A stretch of DNA of 64,000 bases from VXPQ01 sp965232485 (GTDB lineage: Bacteria > Bacteroidota > Rhodothermia > Rhodothermales > VXPQ01). The stretch is taken from assembly GCA_965232485.1 (NCBI GenBank), contig OZ246975.1, positions 992,001-1,056,000 of the forward strand. Direction: 5' to 3'. This document shows positions 25,838 through 33,647 of this stretch, in pieces; within the stretch, counting starts at the first letter, position 1; each line of letters opens with the position of its first letter. The notes under the pieces were generated by a model. It did no database searches and was not told where the DNA came from. It saw only the letters and a list, made by a program, of their open reading frames with translations. A program made the position numbers and the translations under genes.

Positions 25838-26958
25838 TGTTCCCACCCTCTCGCCACCAATTCCGACAATCTGAGCGTGTTGTCGCCGGAAAAACCGCTT
25901 TTATTTTTTTCCGCGATCCTCCCCGCTCTGGTCGCTCCCGAACCTTCGCGCGTCATCAGAACCCCGCTCTTTATCCCGATGTAATCAATGTATTCGGGAT
26001 GATGCGAGCAAATGACCGCCTGACGCATCGATTCGCCGCATATCTCTTCTATATTCATTAGCCAAGGCCTGATTTCCGCAAGCGCTACATAGTTGTCGGG
26101 CTCGTCTATAAAGAGAGTATACCCATCGCCCTGTGCAAAACAGGTCAGGGCGTAAAGAGCGCTGAGCGTACGTTGCCCGTCCGATACTTCGTCAATTCGA
26201 AGTTCATACGACGCATCGACGCCTTCGCGAAACACCATCATAAGCGCCTTGGTATCCCGCCCCACCTTCACCACGCGGAGTCTATGGAACCCGTCGATAA
26301 CATCCCGCATGGCGCCCGTGTACTCTTCATCGAGGTCCGGGTACTCTTGCTCCACATGGCGGTACCAGCCGGAGAAATTTCGTCCATCCCGGTACAGCAT
26401 TTCATCTTCCGTCGGCGATTCCGGTTCGAATCTCTTCGGATACAACCCGCATACGATCACCTTGCGCATGAAATCCAAAAACCGCGAAAGACGCTGGTTG
26501 TCCGGACGTTCAGTCACGCGCGCCAACGCCGATTCCGTCCAGTCCGAACCGAAAAAGGGACCCTTGGAATGGTTGTCCCGATACAGTTGCACCTCCCCCT
26601 TCGCAAAACTGAACAGACTTCCTCCGTTCGCAGTCAGGCTTTCGTCGATACGGGCGAGTTTTTTGTCTCTTTCGTGCTCCACCTCAACACGATAAACGTA
26701 CGTATCGCTCTCCAACTCCACCTCAATTTCGAACACCTGGATATTGCGGTCTTGCCAGCGAGTAAGGGTTTCCGTCGGAAAAACGAAGGCGTCGGTTACT
26801 TTCGCCGTACCCCGCAAAAGCTCCCGCAGAGCCAGAACGATATCTAGAATGGCGGTCTTGCCCGCTCCGTTCCGGCCGAGCAATAGCGTTATCGGATCCA
26901 GGTCCACCTCGAAATTCACGAAGCACTTATAGTTGTCAACGTATAGCCGCTTGATCAT
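25834..26958 (-). CDS. AAA-family ATPase (AAA_15/21), first ATPase of the island
   Basis: A 374-residue ATPase beginning MIKRLYVDNYKCFVNFEV. Walker A is GRNGAGKT (28-35). A signature-like EVSDGQRTLSALYAL precedes Walker B TLFIDEPDNYV and a terminal-switch region ICSHHPEYIDYI. It is the first gene of the four-gene run and overlaps the TOPRIM-like gene by 4 bp. The pairing of an ATPase of this class with a TOPRIM-like partner recalls PARIS and OLD-type defence systems. Similarity to AriA specifically cannot be claimed from reading alone. Confidence 0.87.
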   Translation of the reverse strand: MIKRLYVDNYKCFVNFEVDLDPITLLLGRNGAGKTAILDIVLALRELLRGTAKVTDAFVFPTETLTRWQDRNIQVFEIEVELESDTYVYRVEVEHERDKKLARIDESLTANGGSLFSFAKGEVQLYRDNHSKGPFFGSDWTESALARVTERPDNQRLSRFLDFMRKVIVCGLYPKRFEPESPTEDEMLYRDGRNFSGWYRHVEQEYPDLDEEYTGAMRDVIDGFHRLRVVKVGRDTKALMMVFREGVDASYELRIDEVSDGQRTLSALYALTCFAQGDGYTLFIDEPDNYVALAEIRPWLMNIEEICGESMRQAVICSHHPEYIDYIGIKSGVLMTREGSGATRAGRIAEKNKSGFSGDNTLRLSELVARGWEQ

Positions 26959-27074
26959 CTGCGCCTGTGGTTGCGTTATCGTGGAGACACCATATACCGC
27001 CTGTTTTGCACAGCGGTTTCCCCTTCAGGAATACATCGTTCCCGCACCGCTTGTACGCGTACTGCGTGCAATAA

Positions 27075-27120
27075 ACGCCCCTCCTCCCGCCGCCGCACGT
27101 GACGGCGTACGCGCGGGCGG
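27075..27120. repeat. Direct repeat copy B
   Basis: This contains CGCCGCCGCACGTGACGGCG and TACGCGCGGGCGG. It matches the methyltransferase 3' end (copy A) over about 45 bp and lies upstream of the first island ATPase. Confidence 0.7.
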
Positions 27121-27157
27121 ACGAACAGCATGACCTTGACCGCGACCGGAGCGTTTG

Positions 27158-27200
27158 GCGTCCTCCTGCCGCCGCACGTGACGGCATACGCGCGGGGTAA
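27158..27200. repeat. Direct repeat copy C
   Basis: This contains TCCTCCTGCCGCCGCACGTG and GCATACGCGCGGGGTAA. It even keeps the stop codon seen at the end of the methyltransferase gene (copy A), minus a 4-bp deletion. It lies 38 bp after copy B. Confidence 0.7.
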
Positions 27201-27213
27201 GAAAGACCCGCCA

Positions 27214-27248
27214 AAAAGCCCCCGCTGCCTTGCAGCAACGAGGGCTTT
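27214..27248 (-). terminator. Probable intrinsic terminator
   Basis: On the minus strand a hairpin with AAAGCCCTCG and GGGGGCTTT arms, with an inner CTGC/GCAG pairing, ends in GGCTTTTT. It lies about 43 bp downstream of the secreted-protein stop at 27291. Confidence 0.7.
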
Positions 27249-27290
27249 CGGGGGATAAGCCGAGAGGCTACGTCTTGTTTGCGGTTTCGT

Positions 27291-30200
27291 TTATTTGACG
27301 AGCACCATCGTGCGCGTAATCGTCTTGCCGGGAGCGACGAGGCGATACGCGTACGCGCCGTTCGGCAGGCCGCTCGCGTCGAAGCGCACCGAGTGCCGAC
27401 CCGCCGCCTGCGGCCCGTTCAGCAACGAGCGCACTTCGCGCCCGAGCATGTCGTACACGATCAGGCTTACGTCGCCCGCCTGCGGCAAGGCGTACTCGAT
27501 CGTCGTCTGGGGGTTGAACGGATTCGGGTAGTTCTGCGAAAGGCTCACCTCCGTCGGAAGTTCGCTGTTCTCCGCGCTCGTTACAGACATCACGGTGACC
27601 TTCGTCGTCGCCGTAATCTCGTTGAACTCGCGGTCCGTGGCCCGGATGGTGATCGTGGCGGAATTCGGGGCCGTCGGCGTAATCGTGAGCATGCCGGTCA
27701 TCGGATCCAGCGTAATGCGCATGGCCGACGTGACCACATCGTTCTCCGTGCTCAGATCGTCGTAGCGATGGTCCGCCACCACGTCCTCTATGCCCATCCT
27801 CAGCAGAAAACCGCCCGGAAGCGCGTCGCGGGGGTCCGCATTCGGATCGATAAAGAGCGCGCCGATCATTTCGGTCGGATCCAGCGGATTCGTCAAATTC
27901 GTCAGGTCCTGAACCCATGCCCCGTCGTTGAGGTCGATCATAACGCCGACCGTCAGGATCGGCTCCGCCACCGGATTGAGGTACGGCTTCGTGGCGCCCG
28001 TGACCGTCACGTTGAACGATTGCCGCCAGGTTTCGCCGCTGGCGTTCGTAGCCGAGACCGTTACGCGAGTTTCCCCGTTTCGCACGCTATAGACGGGGGT
28101 AAGCGTCAATACGCCGCCTCTTATGGCGGCCCGCGCGACGTCGGGGTCCTTCGAGGAAACCGTGTACGTCAGCGCGCTGTTGTCGGGCGCCTCGAACGCA
28201 GGTTGGTCTCCTTCCTTGTCGGCGTCTATGTCCGCCATGCTTATCTGCGCGGCTTCGCCTTCCGCGCTCAGTTCCTGGTCGGGAATCTGCGTCTTGATCA
28301 CCGGCGCATTGGCGGATACGATCATCACCGTGAAGACGTCCTCTGCGGATTCGCCGCCCTCTGTGGCCTTCACCGTAAAGGTGGCCGTTCCGGTCGCCCT
28401 CGGAAGGATCTGGATGTTACCCTCGTCGTTACCGGGCCGCACGTTGGCTGCGACCAGGTCCAGCTCCACTCTTACGTACGGCGTAATGAGCGTGTTGTCC
28501 AGCTTTTGTATCTGATCGCTCACCGTAACCTCGTACCCGAGCGCGCCGCCGTTACCGTCTGCGAAGGCTCCGAACAGATGGACATGCGTTTCGGTCTTGT
28601 CCGTTTCGCGTATGATCACATCCTCGAGCGGGCTGACCACATAGGGACCGGTCGCGCTGGACACGCTCACGCCGACGCGCAGCCGCGCGTATTCCCCGCT
28701 GTCATCCGAGGCGATGACCCATACGTCCGCACCGTCGCCGCCTCGCGCCTGGTCCGTCAGAACCAGCTTCAGTTTGACGTCGTCGGACAATGTGGCGGTC
28801 ACGACATTCGGATCGGTCACGACAAGGCGATACGACAGCACGGCGTCGTCCGGATCGGTGAACCACTCGACGAGGTCCAGTTCTTTCGACGCAGTTCCGC
28901 CTATTTTGAGATTCTCCACCAGTGAATAGCCGTTGGCTTGCGCATTGTACTGCGCGCCGGAACTCACGGCGCTCGCTTGCAGCATGGGCGCATTGCTCGA
29001 CATGACCTGGAATTCGAGGGGTCGAAGGTCCTCGTCGCCGGTGGACCCCATCGGCTGGAAGGCGATCTTGAACGCCCCGGGGTTCGTAGGCGTAACGCGC
29101 AGGATATCCGCGTCCAGCTGAATTTGGGCCTGCGACCCTGCGATAAACGAGTCGCCGGGGTCATTGACCGCCGCGCCGCCGTCCGGCAAATAGTGGTGCA
29201 CGGTCCAGGTCGTATTGCCGAATTCCGTGAATTCCGCGTCCAGGTTCACAACGAGGTCGCCGCCGCCCAGGCGAAGAATTTTCATCTTCCCTGGATCCTC
29301 CGCCACCGGAGCCTTCGGCGTATCCGGCACATTGCGCCCAACCATGGCTACGGTTTGCCACTGGTGGGGCTGCCTCCAGACGTTGTCCCCTAGCGGAACG
29401 GCGCGCAGGCTCCAGGTGATCTGATCATCGCGGCTGCCGCCATCCCGATCGTTTATAGTAATCGACATGGGAGAGTAGCGAATCTCGCCGGCGCCGGGGA
29501 AGGCGGGCGTCTTGTCGCTCGGGTCCTTGAACTCGGCCACGGGCAAAACCTGCAGTATCTTGTAGCCGCCGGGCATGGGCGCGTACGCGCCGGCGCCCGA
29601 ATCCAGTTTGTTCGTGGGGTTGAGGACGCCGCCGGGCAGGTCCGTAATGTTTTTGACCGCGGCTTCCGCCGCCGTGCCGTGCGCGGATATGCGTATCTGG
29701 TAGTCGGGATAATCGCCGCGTCTTCTTCCGTCGTCGCCGGCCGCGGCGACGACATGCGGACTGCCGCCCACGATCGACCCGCCTGCGTTGCGCACGTCGT
29801 AGTTGCCCCACACGAGTTCAATGGCGTCGTCCTGCCAGGTATCGCCTAGCGCGCGGTCGACAGGGGATACCTCCACCATATCGTCGGTGACTTCGGCGTA
29901 GATATAGATTTCGTGCTCGTCCGAGTATCCTAACCAGACGGAGGCGGAAAGGTCGCTGTCGGTCACCTCGGCGGTTCCCAGGGTACGCACCGAATGCGCC
30001 TGATTGAGCGTGAACGGCATGGTCCCCTCGGGGAAGCCGCTGCGGGATGCGTTCCCCGCCTCGATGTTGCTCTTCAGGGCGGCGGCTTGCTGGTAGCTCA
30101 ATTGCACGATCGCCGGCGAATGCGAAGCCTTGAGCGCCGCGGCGCTGTTCGACACATTGACGTTTTCCAGGCCGTTCGCGTCCAGGCCCGTTACCGCATA

Positions 30201-31373
30201 GTAGATGGTATTGCCGAGGGACGGATGGGGCAGTTCGCCCGAACTCCGCACCGTGTGCGCGCCATTGTTGTCGCGAGCATTGATCGTGGAGATCAGCGCT
30301 ACGCCCTGCGCCTTTACGTCCGTTATCGGGTTATGGCTGGCGTACACCTTGTAGGTCTTGATCGGATCAGCATCCTCAGCCACCGAAACGTCATGGGTCC
30401 AGGAAACGACGTGCCAATTGCCGTCGGCGGCGAAGTTTACGCCGTTCACGGCAGGAGGCGGCACCTTCGCCGGGAGGAGGCCCGTAAGGTCAAGGTTGGC
30501 CGGACCTATGTATACGTCGTCCAGAAGTATCGGCTTGCCCTCGGCGCCGGAGCCTGCCCAGTCCCACTGGATGCCCACAGACCCCACGTTGTCCCACTCG
30601 AATTCTGTCCACAGTTCAGGGACCTGCATGGTGTTCGGTCCCAGCAGGTCCAGCCCGATCGCGAAGCCCGCCCACGACCCGGCGTATAACCAGTTCCGCT
30701 CGATTTCCGGGATGGAGCCGGCGGTCTTCGCGGCTTCGAGTTCGGCCCAGGTCGCGGGCGGCAACGTGAGCGACACATCGTGCCATTCCCCGTCGCGCAT
30801 GCTGTCCGGGATGGCCCAGCGCAGGCGGAAGGGGTTATTATTAGTTGCCGCGTTTCCGGGGTTCGGCCCATAATCCTCGAACTGGACCGAGAGGCGGTAC
30901 CTGTCTACTATGCTGGTTTTTGCGCCGTCCTTCGGGTTGCCCGGATCCACCCGGATGCGAAAGTGGAGGACATTCCCGGCGGCCCGGTTGGCCGTCATGT
31001 CGCGGGGCATGCCGTCAGCGGCTCCGTCTGAGAAGAAAAACCGCGTATAGGCAAAATCCATCGTGTTTGTAAACTTTATCGCCCTGTTGTCTCTGTCTTC
31101 TGGATCGACGACCACCTCCACGCCGGTCAAGTCGTCGCCGCCGCTACCGGTTTTGAACAGGGCGGGATTTATGCTATCCACAAAGAAAACGAAACTGTCT
31201 CCAAGGGGCACGGCGTCCACCCCTTGTCCCCGGGCGTCCTGCGCAACCATAACCGCGGCAAGCAGGAGCAGAATCGTGAGGAGGCGACCCGCAAAATATC
31301 CGGTGCGGGCGCGGGACGAATCGCTGCGAAGAAGCGTGGTCGCCTTGGCGTGAGGCATTCTTGCGTAGGTCAT
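27291..31373 (-). CDS. Large secreted cadherin-like protein with type IX sorting domain
   Basis: About 1360 residues. After a signal peptide (LLTILLLLAAVMVAQDARG) comes a region with carbohydrate-binding features, including a CBM9-like stretch (DEHEIYIYAEVTDDMVEV and DDAIELVWGNYDVRN). A series of cadherin/Ig-like repeats follows (VVNLDAEFTEFG, VIIRETDKTETH, AGVLTLTP-like strands). The C-terminal T9SS tail has LSQNYPNPFNPQTTIEYALP and VYDMLGREVRSLLNG. Its C-terminal two thirds parallel the protein at 33648-36206. The ATG at 31373 was preferred over one at 31451; 31358 is also possible. It probably acts at the cell surface, binding glycans. No catalytic domain was recognised. Confidence 0.85.
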   Translation of the reverse strand: MTYARMPHAKATTLLRSDSSRARTGYFAGRLLTILLLLAAVMVAQDARGQGVDAVPLGDSFVFFVDSINPALFKTGSGGDDLTGVEVVVDPEDRDNRAIKFTNTMDFAYTRFFFSDGAADGMPRDMTANRAAGNVLHFRIRVDPGNPKDGAKTSIVDRYRLSVQFEDYGPNPGNAATNNNPFRLRWAIPDSMRDGEWHDVSLTLPPATWAELEAAKTAGSIPEIERNWLYAGSWAGFAIGLDLLGPNTMQVPELWTEFEWDNVGSVGIQWDWAGSGAEGKPILLDDVYIGPANLDLTGLLPAKVPPPAVNGVNFAADGNWHVVSWTHDVSVAEDADPIKTYKVYASHNPITDVKAQGVALISTINARDNNGAHTVRSSGELPHPSLGNTIYYAVTGLDANGLENVNVSNSAAALKASHSPAIVQLSYQQAAALKSNIEAGNASRSGFPEGTMPFTLNQAHSVRTLGTAEVTDSDLSASVWLGYSDEHEIYIYAEVTDDMVEVSPVDRALGDTWQDDAIELVWGNYDVRNAGGSIVGGSPHVVAAAGDDGRRRGDYPDYQIRISAHGTAAEAAVKNITDLPGGVLNPTNKLDSGAGAYAPMPGGYKILQVLPVAEFKDPSDKTPAFPGAGEIRYSPMSITINDRDGGSRDDQITWSLRAVPLGDNVWRQPHQWQTVAMVGRNVPDTPKAPVAEDPGKMKILRLGGGDLVVNLDAEFTEFGNTTWTVHHYLPDGGAAVNDPGDSFIAGSQAQIQLDADILRVTPTNPGAFKIAFQPMGSTGDEDLRPLEFQVMSSNAPMLQASAVSSGAQYNAQANGYSLVENLKIGGTASKELDLVEWFTDPDDAVLSYRLVVTDPNVVTATLSDDVKLKLVLTDQARGGDGADVWVIASDDSGEYARLRVGVSVSSATGPYVVSPLEDVIIRETDKTETHVHLFGAFADGNGGALGYEVTVSDQIQKLDNTLITPYVRVELDLVAANVRPGNDEGNIQILPRATGTATFTVKATEGGESAEDVFTVMIVSANAPVIKTQIPDQELSAEGEAAQISMADIDADKEGDQPAFEAPDNSALTYTVSSKDPDVARAAIRGGVLTLTPVYSVRNGETRVTVSATNASGETWRQSFNVTVTGATKPYLNPVAEPILTVGVMIDLNDGAWVQDLTNLTNPLDPTEMIGALFIDPNADPRDALPGGFLLRMGIEDVVADHRYDDLSTENDVVTSAMRITLDPMTGMLTITPTAPNSATITIRATDREFNEITATTKVTVMSVTSAENSELPTEVSLSQNYPNPFNPQTTIEYALPQAGDVSLIVYDMLGREVRSLLNGPQAAGRHSVRFDASGLPNGAYAYRLVAPGKTITRTMVLVK

Positions 31374-31809
31374 GATATGGTAGAAGACGCTGTATAATTT
31401 CGAGAAATGAATCACGGTAAAACATGGAAAAGCAGTGCGGGAGCACCTCATGCCAACCGCCGTATCTTGGTTAGATACGCAATACGCGCATTCTTTTCAA
31501 GTAAAATTCGAAAAAAAAGTGGTTTTTTTCTGCGGCAATATTTTCCCCGCCGCATGAAGCATGAAGCGGCTTGCGTTGCGCCGCGCCGTTTTTCGTTCTT
31601 CCGGGCGGCGCTCCGCTGCGTTCGCAGTCTTTTGCGCCAGGCCGCCTTGCCGCACCGTTCCTGAAAATTTCGGGGTTATGTTTCGGCGGTTTGTGTGTCT
31701 ATAGTGGGAACCGTCCGAAATCCATGGCGATAAAATCGAAAAGGCCTCCCGCCTGACGTTCTGCGCCGCGAACTGGACGGATGTTACGGACAGCAAAACA
31801 AACGGAAAA
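31374..31809. other. Divergent intergenic region
   Basis: About 435 bp between a minus-strand secreted-protein gene and a plus-strand coiled-coil gene. It holds a candidate minus-strand promoter (31472-31500) and an A8/T7 hairpin with a GTGG loop near 31510-31530. The rest shows no gene. Short frames on both strands have no family features. Confidence 0.5.
31472..31500 (-). promoter_or_regulatory. Candidate sigma70-like promoter for the large secreted protein
   Basis: On the minus strand TTGAAA (31495-31500), a 17-bp spacer and TATCTA (31472-31477) lie about 100 bp upstream of the chosen start. The spacing is optimal and the -10 is only a moderate match. Confidence 0.4.
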
Positions 31810-32514
31810 ATGGGAATCCAGGAAATAACCACCATTTCAAGTTTGGGTATTGCGGCCTTGGCGCTGCTCTCAAATCTTATTCTGGCCCGTCGGAAGGAAA
31901 AACGGGCGGATAGGTCGGAACTCCGGGAAGCAATGGACCGGGGATTCGCGGATACCCGATTAGAATTTAAGGAAGCAATGGAACGGGGATTCGCGGAGAC
32001 CCGGACGGATAGGTCGGAACTCCGGAAAGCAATGGAACGGGGATTCGCAGATACCCGATTAGAATTTAAGGAAGCAATGGAACGGGGATTCGCGGAGGCC
32101 CGGACGGCGAGGTCGGAACTCCGGGAGGCAATGAAACGGGGATTCGCGGAGGCCCGGACGGAGAGGTCGAAACTCCGGGAGACAATGGAACAGAGAATGG
32201 ACCGGGGATTCGCGGAGACCCGGACGGAAAGGTCGGAACTCCGGAAAGCAATGGAACGGGGATTCGCGGAGACCCGAGCGGAAAGGTCGGAACTCCGGAA
32301 AGCAATGGAACGGGGATTCGCAGATACCCGATTAGAATTTAAGGAAGCAATGGAACGGGGATTTGCGGAGGTCCGCACGGACATTCGGACAAACAGGACA
32401 TCCATTGACGGCATTTATCATATCCTGTTGCAACAGAAACAGGATGAGGAAACATCGGCCGCGCCCGCGCCCGGCTCGCCGTACGCCCCCAGGCCGAAGA
32501 AGGCAAAATCGTAG
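31810..32514 (+). CDS. Membrane-anchored coiled-coil repeat protein
   Basis: A 234-residue protein with one N-terminal membrane segment (ISSLGIAALALLSNLIL) followed by a charged coiled coil made of nine near-identical 17-18-residue units (RSELRKAMERGFAETR type). The C-terminus is polar and Pro-rich. The DNA units are nearly identical, so unit number may vary between strains. It is probably an inner-membrane protein with a long cytoplasmic rod. No catalytic motif is present. Its last 97 bp overlap the end of the convergent TIGR02757-family gene. The long antisense frame across the repeats is a by-product of the repeats. Confidence 0.6.
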   Translation: MGIQEITTISSLGIAALALLSNLILARRKEKRADRSELREAMDRGFADTRLEFKEAMERGFAETRTDRSELRKAMERGFADTRLEFKEAMERGFAEARTARSELREAMKRGFAEARTERSKLRETMEQRMDRGFAETRTERSELRKAMERGFAETRAERSELRKAMERGFADTRLEFKEAMERGFAEVRTDIRTNRTSIDGIYHILLQQKQDEETSAAPAPGSPYAPRPKKAKS

Positions 32515-33281
32515 CGGGCCGGGTCCTCCGGGCACAGGCGGCGGCAGTTTTCCGTCAATTCGACGCAGCCTTTCCAGTCGTTGCTTCGCCGCGCAAGCAT
32601 GCCCAGACGCCGGGCTTCCCGCCCCGAATGCACGTCCAGCGGGAGCATGAGTTGCCGGGGAGAGATGCGTTTCCACAAGTGCATGTCCACAGGCCCGGGC
32701 CGCACCATCCAGCGCAGGTACATGTTCAGCCGTTTGCAGGCGCTTCCCGCCGACGGACGCGCAAGATGTTTCCGCAGGCGCGCGGGCGTATCCGGATGCG
32801 CCGCCATAACGGCCTCGCTGAACCCCTGTATGGCGGGACCGACATGCGGCGCGGACAACGATAGACCCCGCGCAAAAAGTTCTTCCATCGTGTCGCGCCG
32901 GCGCAACAGGACGCCAAGATTGTGCGTGAACCAGAAAAGGTCCTCGGGCTGAAACGTCCGATGCCGGAATCCGCGCAGACGCCCGGCGTCCCGATCCGCG
33001 TCGAATCCGCGGACGAACGCATAGGGCCGAAAACGCATGCGTTCGCAAAGGTCCGCCATCTTCTTCAGGACGGTTTCCCTGCGGCCCCAGGAAAGCAATG
33101 CGGCATATACGCCGATAACTTCCTGGTCGCGGGGATCGTCGAACCCGTGGGGAACAGAGATGGGGTCCTTGTCGATAAAGGCGGGTTGCTCGAAATGCCG
33201 AACGAGCCGCTCAAGGCAAGCCTGACTCGGCTTTCCGGTTTCGTTCGGCGTCAGGGTCATGTCGATTGCGTCATCGGTCAT
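32418..33281 (-). CDS. TIGR02757 (DUF2400) family protein
   Basis: A 287-residue protein of a widespread Bacteroidota family of unknown function. Family segments are FIDKDPISVPHGFDDPRDQE, AALLSWGRRETVLKKMADL, PYAFVRGFD, FRHRTFQPEDLFWF, and near the end KRLNMYLRWMVR followed by PLDVHSGREARRLGM. The ATG at 33281 was chosen because the extension is Arg-rich. Its C-terminus overlaps the convergent coiled-coil gene. The DNA-glycosylase-like pattern in the C-terminal half (LNMYLRWMVR, PLDVH) hints at a nucleic-acid role, but this is not established here. Confidence 0.88.
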   Translation of the reverse strand: MTDDAIDMTLTPNETGKPSQACLERLVRHFEQPAFIDKDPISVPHGFDDPRDQEVIGVYAALLSWGRRETVLKKMADLCERMRFRPYAFVRGFDADRDAGRLRGFRHRTFQPEDLFWFTHNLGVLLRRRDTMEELFARGLSLSAPHVGPAIQGFSEAVMAAHPDTPARLRKHLARPSAGSACKRLNMYLRWMVRPGPVDMHLWKRISPRQLMLPLDVHSGREARRLGMLARRSNDWKGCVELTENCRRLCPEDPARYDFAFFGLGAYGEPGAGAADVSSSCFCCNRI

Positions 33282-33392
33282 TTTTCCCCGCCGGACCTGC
33301 GCCGATGCGCCGCCCCGATCCCTATGCGGGCGGCTCCATCCCGCGGCTCTTGAATAGCGCATCGCAGGCGCGCCGGCGCAACGTAACCCTGC

Positions 33393-33540
33393 TCAATTTC
33401 GCTGGGGCGCAGGTTCGGCGATGACCATATGCAACGCCTCTTCAATGTGTCCGGCAGGGGAATGGCTGTCGAGGTCCAGGAGTTTGCGGATGGCGCCCTC
33501 GCTTGATCCCATGCGGCGAGCCGGACCCTCGCAGCCCGCG
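33393..33540 (-). pseudogene. C-terminal remnant of a HicB-like antitoxin
   Basis: Minus-strand translation gives ARRMGSSEGAIRKLLDLDSH followed by SPAGHIEEALHMVIAEPA and a stop at 33393. This resembles the helix-turn-helix end of HicB antitoxins (RRLGxSExAVRRLLDLDHRS, then IEAALxxL). An upstream stop leaves only about 50 residues, with no N-terminal HicB fold and no HicA toxin nearby. It is most likely a decayed toxin-antitoxin locus. Confidence 0.45.
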
Positions 33541-33592
33541 AAACCCGCCGCAGCGCCTTACCGGACATCTACGCGACGTCCATAAACGCAAC

Positions 33593-33623
33593 GAAGCCCC
33601 CGCCGCAAGACGGCGGGGGCTTC
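33593..33623 (-). terminator. Strong GC hairpin terminator
   Basis: GAAGCCCCCGCCG (33593-33605) pairs perfectly with CGGCGGGGGCTTC (33611-33623) around a 5-nt loop, 13 bp in all. It lies 25 bp downstream of the stop at 33648. The following minus-strand sequence has only short T runs, so termination may be partial. Confidence 0.7.
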
Positions 33624-33647
33624 GCTTAAGCATAAGCCGAGAGGGCG

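Larger units (their letters stand above)
33282..33647. other. Spacer with antitoxin remnant and terminator
   Basis: The 365 bp between two minus-strand genes hold a HicB-like antitoxin remnant (33393-33540) and a strong terminator hairpin (33593-33623). Nothing else was recognised. Confidence 0.5.

Noticed and set aside
25834..26958. Calling the first island pair a PARIS system (AriA/AriB)
   Set aside because: The ATPase plus TOPRIM-like pairing is suggestive, but the small protein looks closer to RloB/DUF4276 than to DUF4435, and no specific AriA feature could be confirmed by eye.
31497..32414. 305-residue minus-strand frame with repeated ANPRSIAFRSSDL units
   Set aside because: It is antisense to the coiled-coil repeat gene. 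Its periodicity is fully explained by the repeats on the plus strand, and it has no family features.
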